Assembly: GCA_013141015.1 (NCBI GenBank)
Contig: JABFRT010000003.1
Coordinates: 34,683-98,682 of the forward strand
DNA length: 64,000 nucleotides
DNA from: Hyphomicrobium sp.
GTDB lineage: Bacteria > Pseudomonadota > Alphaproteobacteria > Rhizobiales > Hyphomicrobiaceae
Direction: 5' to 3'
Shown: one piece after another, positions 19,273 through 28,888 of the stretch
Position numbering within the stretch: position 1 is the first letter of the stretch
Layout of the letters: every line of letters begins with the position of its first letter
The notes under the pieces: model-generated
What the model was told of the DNA's origin: nothing
Databases searched by the model: none
Seen by the model: only the letters and a program-made list of their open reading frames with translations
Program-made: the position numbers and the translations under genes

Positions 19273-19972
19273 CGGACATCAGTCCCCGGACACCTTCTCG
19301 TTGCAGCAGCGCGGTTGCGGCTTCCTGCTCGGCAATACGTTTCGATGCGCCTTCGCCGCGCGCCGGCTGGCGGCCGGAGATCAACACCTCGGCAGTGAAG
19401 TGCGGCGCATGATCAGGGCCTTTGCGCGACACAACCGTATATTTCGGCAGTGCAAGGCCCTGCCCTTGCGCCCATTCCTGCAGCGCCGATTTGGCGTCCA
19501 CGGCCACTTCCGGCACAGGCTCAGATTGTGCCTGCCACAACTTGCGCACGACGGCCCGGGCCTTGTCAAACCCGCCGTCGAGAAACACCGCGCCGAGCAC
19601 CGCTTCAGCCGCATCCGCGAGGATGGTCATTTTCTCGCGCCCGCCGCTGTCGGCCTCGCTGTCCGACAGGATCAAATGCTCGCCAAGGCCAATGGCGCGC
19701 GAGACCTTGGCACACGCTTCACCACGCACCAGCCGGTTATAGCGGCGCGCCAATTCGCCTTCCGTGGCTTCGGGATATTGCTCGTTCAGGACTTCGGCGA
19801 TGGCGAGGCCCAGCACCCGGTCGCCGATGAATTCAAGACGCTCGTTATCGCTGCGTTCAACCTTGCCGCCGCGCACACTGGCGTGCGTCAACGCGCGCTC
19901 AATCAGCGCCACGTTTTTGAACCGGTGGCCGAGCTTGGTTTCCAGCTCTTTGAACTTGCGCGGGCGTAACAT
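19265..19972 (-). CDS. rnc: Ribonuclease III
   Basis: RNase III cleaves double-stranded RNA in rRNA precursors and regulatory duplexes. The 235-residue product has the signature ERLEFIGDRVLGLAIAEVL (about residues 43-61), the second acidic cluster in LADAAEAVLGAVFLDGG, and a C-terminal double-stranded RNA-binding domain (about 160-230) ending in AEQEAATALL. It sits between lepB and era, as in most alphaproteobacteria, and overlaps era by 8 bp. Confidence 0.96.
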   Translation of the reverse strand: MLRPRKFKELETKLGHRFKNVALIERALTHASVRGGKVERSDNERLEFIGDRVLGLAIAEVLNEQYPEATEGELARRYNRLVRGEACAKVSRAIGLGEHLILSDSEADSGGREKMTILADAAEAVLGAVFLDGGFDKARAVVRKLWQAQSEPVPEVAVDAKSALQEWAQGQGLALPKYTVVSRKGPDHAPHFTAEVLISGRQPARGEGASKRIAEQEAATALLQREGVRGLMSDG

Positions 19973-20005
19973 GGCAATCTTTGGGAGATCTTTGAGATCA
20001 GAGGA

Positions 20006-20776
20006 TCAGCGAACCAGATTGAAGAACCGGCTCCAGCGGATGTCAAACGGCCAAGTCCACGGCGACCACAAGCGCAGCGCGCCCGGCTCGTCAACGGCGG
20101 CCGAGAAGAAGATTACGTCGGCCCGGCCAACAAAGTTCTCAAGTGGAACATAACCAACCCCCGCTTCGCCCTGAACCCGGCTGTCGGTCGAGTTGTCGCG
20201 GTTGTCACCCATCATGAAATAATGGCCGGCAGGCACCTTGTAGGGCGCGGTATTATCGAGCTGGCCGTTGGGGTTGCTGTCGAGCACCTTGAATTTGACG
20301 CCGTTGGGCAAGGTTTCCTCGAATACCGGGATCGGCCGGGGGCGATAGGAATCCTCGCCCCGCGTCACGAACTCGCCGGCCGGCACCTTCGGCACGGCTG
20401 TGCCGTTAATATACAGCTGGCCCTTGCGCATCTGGATTTCGTCGCCCGGTAAGCCGATGACGCGCTTGATAAAATCGACCGTCGGCTCGTTCGGCTTGCG
20501 GAACACGGCAACATCTCCGCGCTTTGGCTCAGCGCCGAACAGGCGGCCATCAAAGATATCCAGACTAAAAGGGAAAGAATACTTGGAATAGCCATAGGAA
20601 AGCTTGGAGACGAAGATGTAATCCCCGATCAGCAAGGTTTCCTTCATCGATCCAGACGGAATATTGAAGGGCTGGTAGAAGAATACGCGCACGAACATGG
20701 CGATCGCCAGCGCTTCGGCGATGATGACTGCGGTTTCCACCGCGCCCGACTTCGCCGACTTCAAACCAAGGCTCAT
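20006..20776 (-). CDS. lepB: Signal peptidase I
   Basis: LepB removes signal peptides from exported proteins at the outer face of the inner membrane. The 256-residue product has one N-terminal membrane helix (about residues 13-34). The nucleophile serine follows in the box PSGSM (Ser43), and the general-base lysine lies in FIKRVIGLPGDE. The ending box GDNRDNSTDSR is complete. The ATG at 20776 has an AAGGAG site seven bases upstream; the longer frame to 20806 adds ten residues without support. It is followed by rnc and era. One helix rather than two is common in alphaproteobacterial enzymes. Confidence 0.95.
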   Translation of the reverse strand: MSLGLKSAKSGAVETAVIIAEALAIAMFVRVFFYQPFNIPSGSMKETLLIGDYIFVSKLSYGYSKYSFPFSLDIFDGRLFGAEPKRGDVAVFRKPNEPTVDFIKRVIGLPGDEIQMRKGQLYINGTAVPKVPAGEFVTRGEDSYRPRPIPVFEETLPNGVKFKVLDSNPNGQLDNTAPYKVPAGHYFMMGDNRDNSTDSRVQGEAGVGYVPLENFVGRADVIFFSAAVDEPGALRLWSPWTWPFDIRWSRFFNLVR

Positions 20777-20935
20777 TGAGGGCTCCTTCAGCGGCCAGCG
20801 GCGCAATGTGCCTTGACCGGATATTTGACCGGCTGGCTATAGCGAGTTTGCCCCGGCCTCGCAATCGGACGCTGAGCCACGGGTGGGACGCGGATTTCGG
20901 GCTTGTGGGCCACAATCCGCGGCGCATTGACTGTG

Positions 20936-21451
20936 TTAACCCCTCAAGTGTGCCTCCAGCTGATCGAGCGTGCCGCCGTAGCCCTGGGCGAGGCCAGCGA
21001 ACATCGCGGAGAAGAAGGCGTTCTCTGCGTCGCTTGCGCCAAAGGGGGTAGCCTGCAAGGCGATTGTGGTGCCGCCGTCGTGCCCGGAAAACGTAACGGT
21101 GTTTTGAATTTCGAGCGGTAAGTCGCCCGGAAACGGCGCGCGCACGATACCGCACCGGTCATTCGCAAACGAATTGAGCCACACGATCCGGTCAGGTGCT
21201 GCAATCTCGCGATAATTGAAGCGGCCCCACATGGCGGAACCCGCCGAGTACTGCATGGCGTAGTGGAAAAATCCGCCCTCGCGGAAATCGAGACTTTCGA
21301 CGGTCAGCTTGCAGCCCTTCGGCCCCCACCAGTGTTGTAGTTCGCTGGCATCCGTCCAGGCTTTCCAAACGCGCGCCCGTGGCGCCTCCACAACGCGCGT
21401 CAATTTGAAGGGAGGGTTGGCGGTCGTGTAGGCTGTTGTGCTCTTCGGCAT
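20936..21451 (-). CDS. SRPBCC / AHSA1-like protein
   Basis: A 171-residue START-like (SRPBCC) protein of the activator-of-Hsp90-ATPase-like group. It starts with FKLTRVVEAPRARVWKAWTDASELQHWWGPKG, whose parts VEAPRxxVWKAWTD and LQHWWGPKG are hallmarks, and closes with the amphipathic helix GGTLDQLEAHL. These proteins have a deep ligand cavity; their ligands are mostly unknown, and the name does not imply an Hsp90 role. It is inserted between acpS and lepB, which are usually direct neighbours, so it may be a later insertion. It is probably cytosolic. Confidence 0.85.
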   Translation of the reverse strand: MPKSTTAYTTANPPFKLTRVVEAPRARVWKAWTDASELQHWWGPKGCKLTVESLDFREGGFFHYAMQYSAGSAMWGRFNYREIAAPDRIVWLNSFANDRCGIVRAPFPGDLPLEIQNTVTFSGHDGGTTIALQATPFGASDAENAFFSAMFAGLAQGYGGTLDQLEAHLRG

Positions 21452-21502
21452 GATGGCGGCCTTTCTTAGCTATGGCGATGTCACGTCAAAGAGGTCCGTA
21501 TC

Positions 21503-21919
21503 TCACCCGCGCAGATCGGCTTTTGTGGGAAGTGCTGAGATGATGACGATGGCTTGGGCAAGCGGGTATTCGTCGGTCAAGGTCAGGTCGATGCGGGCGG
21601 CGTAGCCGTCGGGTGTCATGCTGGCCAAGCGTTTGGCGGCGGCGCCGGTCAGCGCAATTGTTGGCCGCCCGGTTGGTGCGTTGATTACGCCGATTGATGA
21701 CAAATGCACACCAAAACGAAAGCCGGTGCCGAGCGCCTTGGCCATCGCTTCCTTGGCGGCGAAGCGCTTGGCGAGCGTGCGGGCCGGGTGGGCGCGGGAC
21801 AATGCTTTGCGGCGCTCTTCTACCGTGAACACCTTGCGCAAGAAGCGGTCGCCGAACCGCTCAAGCGTTTTCTCGATGCGGCGGATATCGCAGAGGTCGT
21901 TGCCGATGCCGAGGATCAT
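21503..21919 (-). CDS. acpS: Holo-[acyl-carrier-protein] synthase
   Basis: AcpS attaches 4'-phosphopantetheine from CoA to the acyl carrier protein. The 138-residue product opens with [23 protein letters not shown], containing the conserved GxDxxD-type metal site (G-N-D-L-C-D). The second signature is [15 protein letters not shown]. The ATG at 21919 matches family starts; the frame continues upstream but overlaps pdxJ. It lies 7 bp after pdxJ, indicating co-transcription. Confidence 0.95.
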   Translation of the reverse strand: MILGIGNDLCDIRRIEKTLERFGDRFLRKVFTVEERRKALSRAHPARTLAKRFAAKEAMAKALGTGFRFGVHLSSIGVINAPTGRPTIALTGAAAKRLASMTPDGYAARIDLTLTDEYPLAQAIVIISALPTKADLRG

Positions 21920-21926
21920 GAGAAGA

Positions 21927-22730
21927 TCATGCGGATTTGCGCGGCTTGGCGCTGGTCCGTGCACGCTCCGCCCGCGCATCCTCCATCAGCGTGCGCATCC
22001 GCCGGACGGCATTCGGAAGACCCGCAAAGATTGCTTCGCCCATCAGGAAGTGGCCGATGTTGAGTTCGACGATTTCAGGCAGACGCGCAATCGGCGCCAC
22101 GGTGTTGTAGGTCAGGCCGTGGCCTGCATGGACTTCAAGGCCGAGCGCGTGCGCGGATGCCGCCGCCTTGGCATGCCGCTCGATTTCGCGGGCGATGCCG
22201 CCCGCGTCGTTCTCCAGCGCGAGGTGGCAATATTTGCCGGTGTGCAATTCGACAATGTCAGCGCCGGCTTTGGCTGATGCTTCGATGGTCGCGATATCAG
22301 GCTCGATAAACAGCGACACGCGGATGCCGGCATCCCGCAAGCGGGCGATGTAGGGCGTCAGCATCTTGAGACCGCCGGTCACGTCAAGACCGCCTTCGGT
22401 GGTGCGCTCCTCACGCTTCTCCGGCACGAGGCAGCAGGCGTTGGGAATGTGGCGCAGCGCGATTTGCTGCATTTCAGCAGTCGCCGCCATTTCCAGATTG
22501 AGCGGCCGCGTGATCTCATTCTTCAAGCGCGCGATGTCGGTATCAGAAATATGGCGGCGGTCTTCACGCAGATGCGCGGTGATGCCGTCCGCGCCGCCCT
22601 CAATGGCCAAGTGTGCTGCGCGCAACGGATCTGGGTGCAAGCCGCCGCGCGCGTTGCGCAACGTCGCCACGTGATCGATGTTGACGCCGAGACGCAGTGG
22701 CGCATGGCGGAGTGGAGAGGATGTCGGCAT
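21927..22730 (-). CDS. pdxJ: Pyridoxine 5'-phosphate synthase
   Basis: PdxJ condenses 1-deoxyxylulose 5-phosphate with 3-amino-2-oxopropyl phosphate to make pyridoxine 5'-phosphate. The 267-residue TIM barrel shows [17 protein letters not shown] at the start, then [50 protein letters not shown] and the C-terminal GHGLTYNT and [14 protein letters not shown] motifs. These cover the whole family signature set. It is followed by acpS with 7 bp between them, a common pairing. Confidence 0.96.
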   Translation of the reverse strand: MPTSSPLRHAPLRLGVNIDHVATLRNARGGLHPDPLRAAHLAIEGGADGITAHLREDRRHISDTDIARLKNEITRPLNLEMAATAEMQQIALRHIPNACCLVPEKREERTTEGGLDVTGGLKMLTPYIARLRDAGIRVSLFIEPDIATIEASAKAGADIVELHTGKYCHLALENDAGGIAREIERHAKAAASAHALGLEVHAGHGLTYNTVAPIARLPEIVELNIGHFLMGEAIFAGLPNAVRRMRTLMEDARAERARTSAKPRKSA

Positions 22731-22783
22731 GGGTTACGGCACTCGCTTGCGATAAGGTCAGCGCCGCGGACGATCCCCACGGC

Positions 22784-23410
22784 CTAGGCGGCTGAGCGGC
22801 GGTTTTGGAACACGCGCACGGCCCGTCGCGTAGGATAATAGCTGATCGCGGCCGCAAGCAAGCCGACAGTCACCCCACCGGTCAACATCGGCTGCCAGAT
22901 CGGCGACAGGTTAACGACGGCCGCATCAAGCGCCGCTTGGTCGAATGCCATAACGCCGGGCGCGGTTAACGTCGCCGTCAACTGCGTTGCGCTTTCGGAG
23001 ATGTGGCTGGCGGCGCTGGCGGGGTCGAGGCCGAGCATCCAAGCACCCGCAATGTACGACGCGCTCCAGATGGCCGGCCAGCTCAACGGATTGCCAACGA
23101 ACGTCGCGGCCAGAGCGGCGGGCACACTGACACGCAGGAGGAACGCCAACGCGCCTGCGAGAGCCATTTGAAAGCCGAGAAACGGTGTGCAGGCGGCAAA
23201 CACGCCGGCGGCACAGCCCAGCGCCACCTCATGCGGCGTCGCGCGCATGCGCAACATGCGCCGCCACTGATAGCCGAATAATTTGAATGTGCGCGATAGA
23301 CGGGGGGCAACAGACTTCGAAGCCCCGCCTGGGCGCAGCTCTTCCCTCGTCTCACCTCTCGTCCGTGATTTCAGCAACCCGACATCCAACACAAGGTCCC
23401 GCCAACACAA
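22784..23410 (-). CDS. DUF2062 membrane protein
   Basis: A 208-residue inner-membrane protein with the DUF2062 hallmark block: ATPHEVALGCAAGVFAACTPFLGFQMALAG, followed by the VSVPAALAATFVGNPLSW motif (given here in its key parts TPFLGFQ and GNPLSWP). About four membrane segments are visible, the last near residues 178-198, ending in a basic tail. Function of the family is unknown. The start is uncertain: the first 40 residues are poorly conserved and an internal start near MLRMRATPHE is possible. It lies between rel and pdxJ in the same direction. Confidence 0.85.
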   Translation of the reverse strand: MCWRDLVLDVGLLKSRTRGETREELRPGGASKSVAPRLSRTFKLFGYQWRRMLRMRATPHEVALGCAAGVFAACTPFLGFQMALAGALAFLLRVSVPAALAATFVGNPLSWPAIWSASYIAGAWMLGLDPASAASHISESATQLTATLTAPGVMAFDQAALDAAVVNLSPIWQPMLTGGVTVGLLAAAISYYPTRRAVRVFQNRRSAA

Positions 23411-23492
23411 GGTCCAGCCAACACTCGCTCCAGCACGAATCGCCCGGGCAGTTCATACGCCCACAGGCGGACAAGAGTGTGGCGCAACCGGG

Positions 23493-25745
23493 CTATTCGA
23501 ACAACCGTTCGACCTTGGCCACAATCGGTTTTGCCCTGAGACCGGCGATGATGTGGTTCAAATGCACCAAGTCGAAGACCTCGACTTCAATGTGAATAAC
23601 CGTGAAATCAGCGGCCCGGCGGACCATCTTGACGTTGTCGATGTTACCACCGGTTTCACCGATGATCTTGGCGATTTCCGCAAGACAGCCGGGCGCATTG
23701 ACCGCTGTCACGCTAAGGTGGGCTGGAAAACGCTGTGGATTATCCGGGTCGACGTCCCAGGTGACGTCAATCCAGCCCTGATGCTCAAACTCTTTCAAAT
23801 GCGGCGAGTGAATCTGGAAGATGCGGATCCCCTCACCCGGCGACATTACGCCAATGATGCGGTCGCCGGGCACCGCGCCGCCCGGCTCAAACAGCACCGG
23901 CAAATCGTTGTTGGCGCCGCGGATGGAAATTGCCGTCGTCACCGCGCCCGCATCTTCGGCGCGGAATTTGAGGCTCATCACCTTGTCGATGTTGAACCAC
24001 CCATCCTGACTTTGTGCGCGGCCAAAGCGGCGGGCCGGTTTGTACCCTTCGGCCGACGGCATGCCGGGGGCAAGCGGGGCGACCGCACTGACCACATCTT
24101 GCAGAGCAATGTCATGGCGCCCGACCGCGGCCAGCAGGTCTTCGGCGGTTTTCAAATGGAACTTGGGCGCGGCGGATTTGACTTTTTCTTCGACGTAATC
24201 AATGCCCGCACTCGACAGAGTGGAGGACAGCAGCTGGCGGCCGAGTTCGGCGTAGCGGCGCTTTTCCGCTTCACGAGCCGCGCGGCGGATGGCGGCGCGG
24301 GCCCGGCCTGTGACCGCAAACGCCTCCCACGAGATCGGCCGGACATGGCTCTTTGACGTTTCAATCACGACTTCGTCGCCGTTGCGCAGCCGGGTATCAA
24401 TCGGCACATGGCGGCCGTTGATGAAGGCGGAGACCGCTTCATTGCCGATGTCGGTGTGGACGGCATAAGCAAAATCAAGCGGCGTCGCGCCGCGCGGCAG
24501 AGCAATCAAGCGGCCCTTGGGCGTAAAGCAGAACACCTGATCGTGAAACAGTTCGAGCTTGGTGTGCTCAAGGAATTCCTCCGGGTTCTCAGCCTCCAGC
24601 AGCGTGCCGATCATGACGCGCAGCCGGCCGTAGGGACTGTCGTCCTTGACGGGAGCAACAGCGGCACCATTCGTCACCTGCTCAAGCGCCACGCGTTCGC
24701 CGTTCAACGTGCGCTGCTCTTTGTAAAGCGCGTGCGCGGCGATGCCAAATTCGGCGACACGGTGCATGGTGTGGGTGCGCAGTTGCAGTTCAACGCGTTG
24801 ATGGCGCGGCCCGTAAACCGTGGTGTGGATCGACTGATAGTTATTGCGCTTAGGTGCCGAGATGTAATCCTTGAAGCGGCCGGGCACCGTGCTCCACGTG
24901 GTGTGGATAATGCCGAGCACCCGGTAGCAATCGTCGATGGTATCGACCGTCACACGGAACGCGAAAATATCAGACAGCTGCTCCAAGCTGATCTGCTGGC
25001 GCTCCATTTTGCTCCAGATCGAATAGGGTTTTTTCTCGCGCCCCGACGTCTCGGCCTTAATGCCGGCATCCGACAGCTTGCGCGCCAAGGCCTGGCGGAT
25101 TTCTTCAACCAAACCCCGGTTGCGTCCGCGAATTTCGATCAGCTTTTCGGTGACGGCTTGATAGGCTTCCGGATGCAGCCAGCGGAATGCATGGTCTTCG
25201 AGTTCCTCGCGCAGCGATTGCATGCCCATCAGGCCGGCCAGCGGCGCGTAGATGTCCAGCGTTTCTTCGGAGTTGCGCTTGCGGCTCTCGGGCTTCATGT
25301 GCTCAAGCGTGCGCATGTTGTGCAAGCGGTCGGCAAGCTTGACGAGCAACACGCGGATGTCGCTGGAAATGGCGATTAGCAGCTTGCGGAAATTCTCCGC
25401 CTGCTCGGCCTTTTTGGATACGAGATCGAGGCGTTTGATTTTGGTCAGGCCGTCGACAAGGCTGCCGATTTCAGGGCCGAACATCTGATCGATTTCGGTG
25501 CGCGTCGCGTCCGTATCCTCGATCGTGTCGTGCAACAGCGCGGTGGCGATGGTTGCGTCGTCGAGCTTCAGATCGGTCAGAATGGCCGCGACTTCGAGCG
25601 GATGCGAAAAGTACGGCGCACCCGACGCGCGCTTCTGGTTGCCATGCGCTTTCATGGCGTAGACGTAAGCGCGATTGAGCAGCGCTTCGTCAGCTTTTGG
25701 ATCGTATTTCAGAACCCGTTCGACGAGTTCGTATTGCCGCATCAT
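23493..25745 (-). CDS. rel: Bifunctional (p)ppGpp synthetase/hydrolase, RelA/SpoT family
   Basis: This enzyme makes and degrades the stringent-response alarmone (p)ppGpp. The 750-residue protein has an N-terminal HD hydrolase domain with the intact HDxxED motif (ALLHDTIEDT, residues about 69-78). The synthetase domain includes RVTVDTIDDCYRVLGIIH and RFKDYISAPKRNNYQSIHT segments. A TGS domain (about 395-455) and a C-terminal ACT domain follow. Most alphaproteobacteria have this single Rel-type enzyme. It lies downstream of rpoZ on the same strand, the common rpoZ-rel arrangement. The intact HD motif predicts active hydrolysis. Confidence 0.95.
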   Translation of the reverse strand: MMRQYELVERVLKYDPKADEALLNRAYVYAMKAHGNQKRASGAPYFSHPLEVAAILTDLKLDDATIATALLHDTIEDTDATRTEIDQMFGPEIGSLVDGLTKIKRLDLVSKKAEQAENFRKLLIAISSDIRVLLVKLADRLHNMRTLEHMKPESRKRNSEETLDIYAPLAGLMGMQSLREELEDHAFRWLHPEAYQAVTEKLIEIRGRNRGLVEEIRQALARKLSDAGIKAETSGREKKPYSIWSKMERQQISLEQLSDIFAFRVTVDTIDDCYRVLGIIHTTWSTVPGRFKDYISAPKRNNYQSIHTTVYGPRHQRVELQLRTHTMHRVAEFGIAAHALYKEQRTLNGERVALEQVTNGAAVAPVKDDSPYGRLRVMIGTLLEAENPEEFLEHTKLELFHDQVFCFTPKGRLIALPRGATPLDFAYAVHTDIGNEAVSAFINGRHVPIDTRLRNGDEVVIETSKSHVRPISWEAFAVTGRARAAIRRAAREAEKRRYAELGRQLLSSTLSSAGIDYVEEKVKSAAPKFHLKTAEDLLAAVGRHDIALQDVVSAVAPLAPGMPSAEGYKPARRFGRAQSQDGWFNIDKVMSLKFRAEDAGAVTTAISIRGANNDLPVLFEPGGAVPGDRIIGVMSPGEGIRIFQIHSPHLKEFEHQGWIDVTWDVDPDNPQRFPAHLSVTAVNAPGCLAEIAKIIGETGGNIDNVKMVRRAADFTVIHIEVEVFDLVHLNHIIAGLRAKPIVAKVERLFE

Positions 25746-25877
25746 CGCCCGCTACTCTCCTTCAAGAGCCGAGCGTAACCGATGATTTGGCAGAATGAAT
25801 AGAGTTCGTGTGGTCGCTATTTGAAATAAGCGGCGGGCAGGGCACGCAAGCCCCGCACCAGCGCCTGATGGCGGATG

Positions 25878-26336
25878 TCAGCGCATCCGGTCGCGCGGAT
25901 CGCGGTCACGCTCGCGTTCACGCGGGTTGCCGCTGCCACCAAGATTAGCCGATGGCTCCAGAGGAGTCATGCTTTCCAAACCACGCAGCAACTGTTCTTC
26001 GGTCATCACATCGACCTGACTGTCGCTGTTGAGATCATCGCGGCCAAGCTGCGGTACGCGGCGGTCAGCCGGCAACAACGGCGCGGCCACGGCTTCCGGC
26101 TCATCAACTTCGGTGTTCTTCTGGATCGAGTTGATCAGCGTTTCCTTCATATCGTCCGGCGCAATGGTGCGCTCGGCGATTTCGCGCAGCGCGATAACCG
26201 GGTTCTTGTCGTTCTCCGGCTGCACCGTGATGGCACTGCCGTTGGCAATCGAACGCGCCCGATGCGCTGCGAGCAGCACGAGTTCGAAGCGGTTGGGAAT
26301 CTTATCGACGCAATCTTCGACGGTGACGCGGGCCAT
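25878..26336 (-). CDS. rpoZ: RNA polymerase omega subunit
   Basis: Omega stabilises the beta' subunit of RNA polymerase and in many bacteria forms part of a (p)ppGpp site, which fits its position just upstream of rel. The 152-residue product starts [28 protein letters not shown], the omega signature, and includes [12 protein letters not shown]. The last 60 residues are an acidic, then Arg/Asp-rich low-complexity tail, longer than in E. coli. A start-proximal AAGGAC lies eight bases upstream of the ATG. Confidence 0.94.
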   Translation of the reverse strand: MARVTVEDCVDKIPNRFELVLLAAHRARSIANGSAITVQPENDKNPVIALREIAERTIAPDDMKETLINSIQKNTEVDEPEAVAAPLLPADRRVPQLGRDDLNSDSQVDVMTEEQLLRGLESMTPLEPSANLGGSGNPRERERDRDPRDRMR

Positions 26337-26791
26337 GAGGGCAAGTCCTTGTCTTAAGCGTTGTTACGGCTGAGCGCTCAGGCTCTAAGCCAGGGGGCGA
26401 TGGGACTGAAACGGGGCCGGTTCATTGGGGGACAAATTGGGCGCACGATACCTCTGCGGCCGCCTGCCGGCGCCTCGTCACACATTTCTTGTCATGGCCG
26501 TGCGGCAAATGCAAGCCCAGGTGGCCGCTTAAGCCCCCGCGACATCGCGCCAAGCGCCAATTTGCTGGGGGATTTACCTATGCGTCACACGGCGTTCACA
26601 TTTTAACGTTTCCGCACACTAACTGTTTTCCGCAGCGGTGGGTTTTTTCGCGTCCCCGAACGTATCATATGAGCGAGTGTCAGGCGCTTGACCCGCTCGT
26701 TTTAGAGCAGGCTAACCCCCTGGCTGATCGTAGTAATATCGCTACGCTATTGATTTAGCGCCCCTATAATCGGGCGGATTAGGACAACGGG
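26337..26791. promoter_or_regulatory. Divergent promoter region between rpoZ and the NYN-domain gene
   Basis: 455 bp with no supported gene. A perfect TATAAT (26765-26770) lies 21 bp upstream of the NYN gene, but no good -35 box is found at 16-18 bp. Promoters for rpoZ (leftward) and the NYN gene (rightward) are expected here. Base composition becomes locally AT-richer between about 26580 and 26770. Confidence 0.45.
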
Positions 26792-27430
26792 ATGCATTTT
26801 TACCCGACCGAGCGTGTCGCGCTCTTCATTGATGGCGCCAACCTCTACGCAACTGCCAAGTCTCTGGGCTTTGACATCGACTACAAGCGCCTGCTCGGCA
26901 TGTTCCGGGCCAAGGGCCAGTTGGTCCGGGCGCTGTACTACACGGCGCTGGCCGAGGAGCAGGAGTATTCGTCGATCCGTCCGTTGATCGACTGGCTGGA
27001 CTATAACGGCTTCACCATGGTCACCAAGCCGACCAAGGAATTTACCGATGTCACCGGCCGCCGCAAGATCAAGGGCAACATGGACATCGAGCTGGCGGTG
27101 GACGCTATGCGCCTGGCCGACACCCTTGACCATATCGTGATCTTCTCGGGCGACGGCGACTTCCGCTCGCTGGTTGCAGCCCTCCAGCAGAAGGGCAAGC
27201 GCGTCAGTGTGATATCGACGCTACAGACGCAGCCACCAATGGTCGCCGACGAGTTGCGCCGTCAAGCTGATCAGTTTATCGACATTGCAGATCTCGAAAG
27301 CCAGATCTGCCGCGACGCGGGCACCCGCCCACAGCGCGAGCCGCGGACCTATCAGGCGCGCAGCTCCGCACCCGCTTTCGTCAGCCGGGAGGCCGCATAT
27401 CTGGATGACGACCTCGCCGAAGAGGTCTGA
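26792..27430 (+). CDS. NYN domain protein (LabA/DUF88 family)
   Basis: A 212-residue protein of the NYN (PIN-like) nuclease fold. Acidic active-site-type motifs are visible: ALFIDGANLY near the start, DIELAVDAMRLA (residues about 92-103) and the GDGDF pattern in VIFSGDGDFRSLVAAL. The domain ends near residue 170, followed by an Arg/Pro-rich tail. Related proteins are thought to be RNases, but the target is unknown. Its place beside rpoZ, UDG and smpB is conserved in Hyphomicrobiales. The next gene starts 27 bp downstream, consistent with an operon. Confidence 0.88.
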   Translation: MHFYPTERVALFIDGANLYATAKSLGFDIDYKRLLGMFRAKGQLVRALYYTALAEEQEYSSIRPLIDWLDYNGFTMVTKPTKEFTDVTGRRKIKGNMDIELAVDAMRLADTLDHIVIFSGDGDFRSLVAALQQKGKRVSVISTLQTQPPMVADELRRQADQFIDIADLESQICRDAGTRPQREPRTYQARSSAPAFVSREAAYLDDDLAEEV

Positions 27431-27456
27431 ACAAAAGGTTCTATGGGGAGCACTGC

Positions 27457-28125
27457 ATGGGTGGCGCGATCGGGTCCGCTGAAAAAGTGGGGCCCGAGGC
27501 GCCACCCAAATGCGTTTTATGCCCGCGTCTGGTTGCCTACCGGCGCGACAACGAACACACCGAGCCGGGGTGGTTCAACGGCGCCGTGCCGTCGTTTGGC
27601 AAAGACAGTGCGCGGCTGCTGATCGTCGGTCTCGCCCCTGGCCGCAACGGTGCCAACCGGACCGGCCGGCCGTTCACCGGCGATTATGCCGGCGACCTGC
27701 TCTATGCGACGTTGCTCGAATTCGGCTTCGCCAAGGGGACTTATGCGGCCAAGCCCGATGATGGTTTGCAGCTCAACGACTGCATGATCACCAATGCGGT
27801 CCGTTGTGTACCGCCTGAGAACAAGCCAACACCGGAAGAGATCAAAACCTGCCGGCCGTTCTTCGAGGCGCGGGTTTCGGCGCTGCCGAAACTCGAAATC
27901 ATGCTGGCCTTGGGCCGGATCGCACATGATCAGACGCTGGCCGCGTTGGGCCTGCGCAAGACGCTCTATCCATTTGGCCATGGCGCGCGCCACGAGATCG
28001 GAAATGGCCGGGTACTCTACGACAGCTTTCATTGCTCGCGTTACAACACCAACACCGGGCGGCTGACGCCCGCCATGTTCCGGTCGGTATTTGCCGCCAT
28101 CCGTGACGAATTGGGCCGCGCTTAA
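27457..28125 (+). CDS. udgB: Uracil-DNA glycosylase, family 5 (UdgB type)
   Basis: Family 5 uracil-DNA glycosylases remove uracil and other deaminated bases from DNA. The 222-residue product has the motif GLAPGRNGANRTGRPFTGD (residues about 53-71) and the C-terminal HCSRYNTNTGRLT motif, diagnostic for this family. Four cysteines (CVLCPRL near the start, C in NDCMITNAVRC) can ligate the iron-sulfur cluster. The ATG at 27457 has GGGGAG seven bases upstream. It is followed 26 bp later by a membrane-protein gene. Confidence 0.92.
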   Translation: MGGAIGSAEKVGPEAPPKCVLCPRLVAYRRDNEHTEPGWFNGAVPSFGKDSARLLIVGLAPGRNGANRTGRPFTGDYAGDLLYATLLEFGFAKGTYAAKPDDGLQLNDCMITNAVRCVPPENKPTPEEIKTCRPFFEARVSALPKLEIMLALGRIAHDQTLAALGLRKTLYPFGHGARHEIGNGRVLYDSFHCSRYNTNTGRLTPAMFRSVFAAIRDELGRA

Positions 28126-28150
28126 CCGGCTCGTTTGTGCCGGGACGCTG

Positions 28151-28864
28151 ATGTCAAACACACTTTTCCGCGCGCTTTGGCGCTTTAACGCTGTCACGAT
28201 AGCCGTTTGCGGCCTTCTCGGCATCTTCGTTGGACTATACGTGGCCTATCACATCGCGCGCGACGTCTTTCGCACCAACTATCAGGCGCACGACATTGCA
28301 CGCGTCGAACCGGCAGACACCAAAACGCCGGGCGACCCCACGCAACCTGCCGTCCAGACCGGCTTCTCGACCGGGCAATTTATAGCGGTGCGCGGCACAA
28401 CAATCCTGGCGGCGCCGGTTATCGCCAAGCAGTCGTATGACTTCCGCTATTCGAGCAAGGATGCATCGAGCACGCGCAACTATCTATTCTATGACCGTGC
28501 CGCCGGCACCAGCCGCAAACTGCTGGCCGATGAAAAGCAGCTGATCCTGTCGCACTCAGAACTGCGGCCTGATAGCGACAACGGCACATCGCCGCCGCGC
28601 GCCATGCTGTTTCATATCATCGAAGCCGATACCAACAAGGACGGCATTCTGAGTAGCGCCGACGACATGTCCTATGCGCTCTCCCGCACTGATGGCAGCG
28701 GACTGACGCGGCTCGATTTCAAAGGCGGCGATTCTCACGGGCAATCCGTATCGTCCGACGGCGCAATGCTTGTTATGTTCGTCGAAGACGCAGGCGCGAT
28801 TAAAGCCCAGCATATCGACCTCGCAACCTTCAAAGTCACGCGCACCGATGCAATTGCGCGTTGA
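28151..28864 (+). CDS. Membrane-anchored protein of unknown function
   Basis: A 237-residue protein with one N-terminal membrane helix (about residues 12-34) and a large periplasmic domain. The segment DTNKDGILSSADD (about residues 160-172) has the spacing of an EF-hand-like calcium loop, so metal binding is possible. The soluble part reads like a beta-strand-rich sensor or propeller fragment (GGDSHGQSVSSDGAMLVMFVED). The frame is open back to 28091, but the ATG at 28151 gives the clean membrane anchor. I recognise no named family. It follows udgB with 25 bp between. Confidence 0.72.
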   Translation: MSNTLFRALWRFNAVTIAVCGLLGIFVGLYVAYHIARDVFRTNYQAHDIARVEPADTKTPGDPTQPAVQTGFSTGQFIAVRGTTILAAPVIAKQSYDFRYSSKDASSTRNYLFYDRAAGTSRKLLADEKQLILSHSELRPDSDNGTSPPRAMLFHIIEADTNKDGILSSADDMSYALSRTDGSGLTRLDFKGGDSHGQSVSSDGAMLVMFVEDAGAIKAQHIDLATFKVTRTDAIAR

Positions 28865-28888
28865 GAAAACCGCAGGAAAGGACGTGTC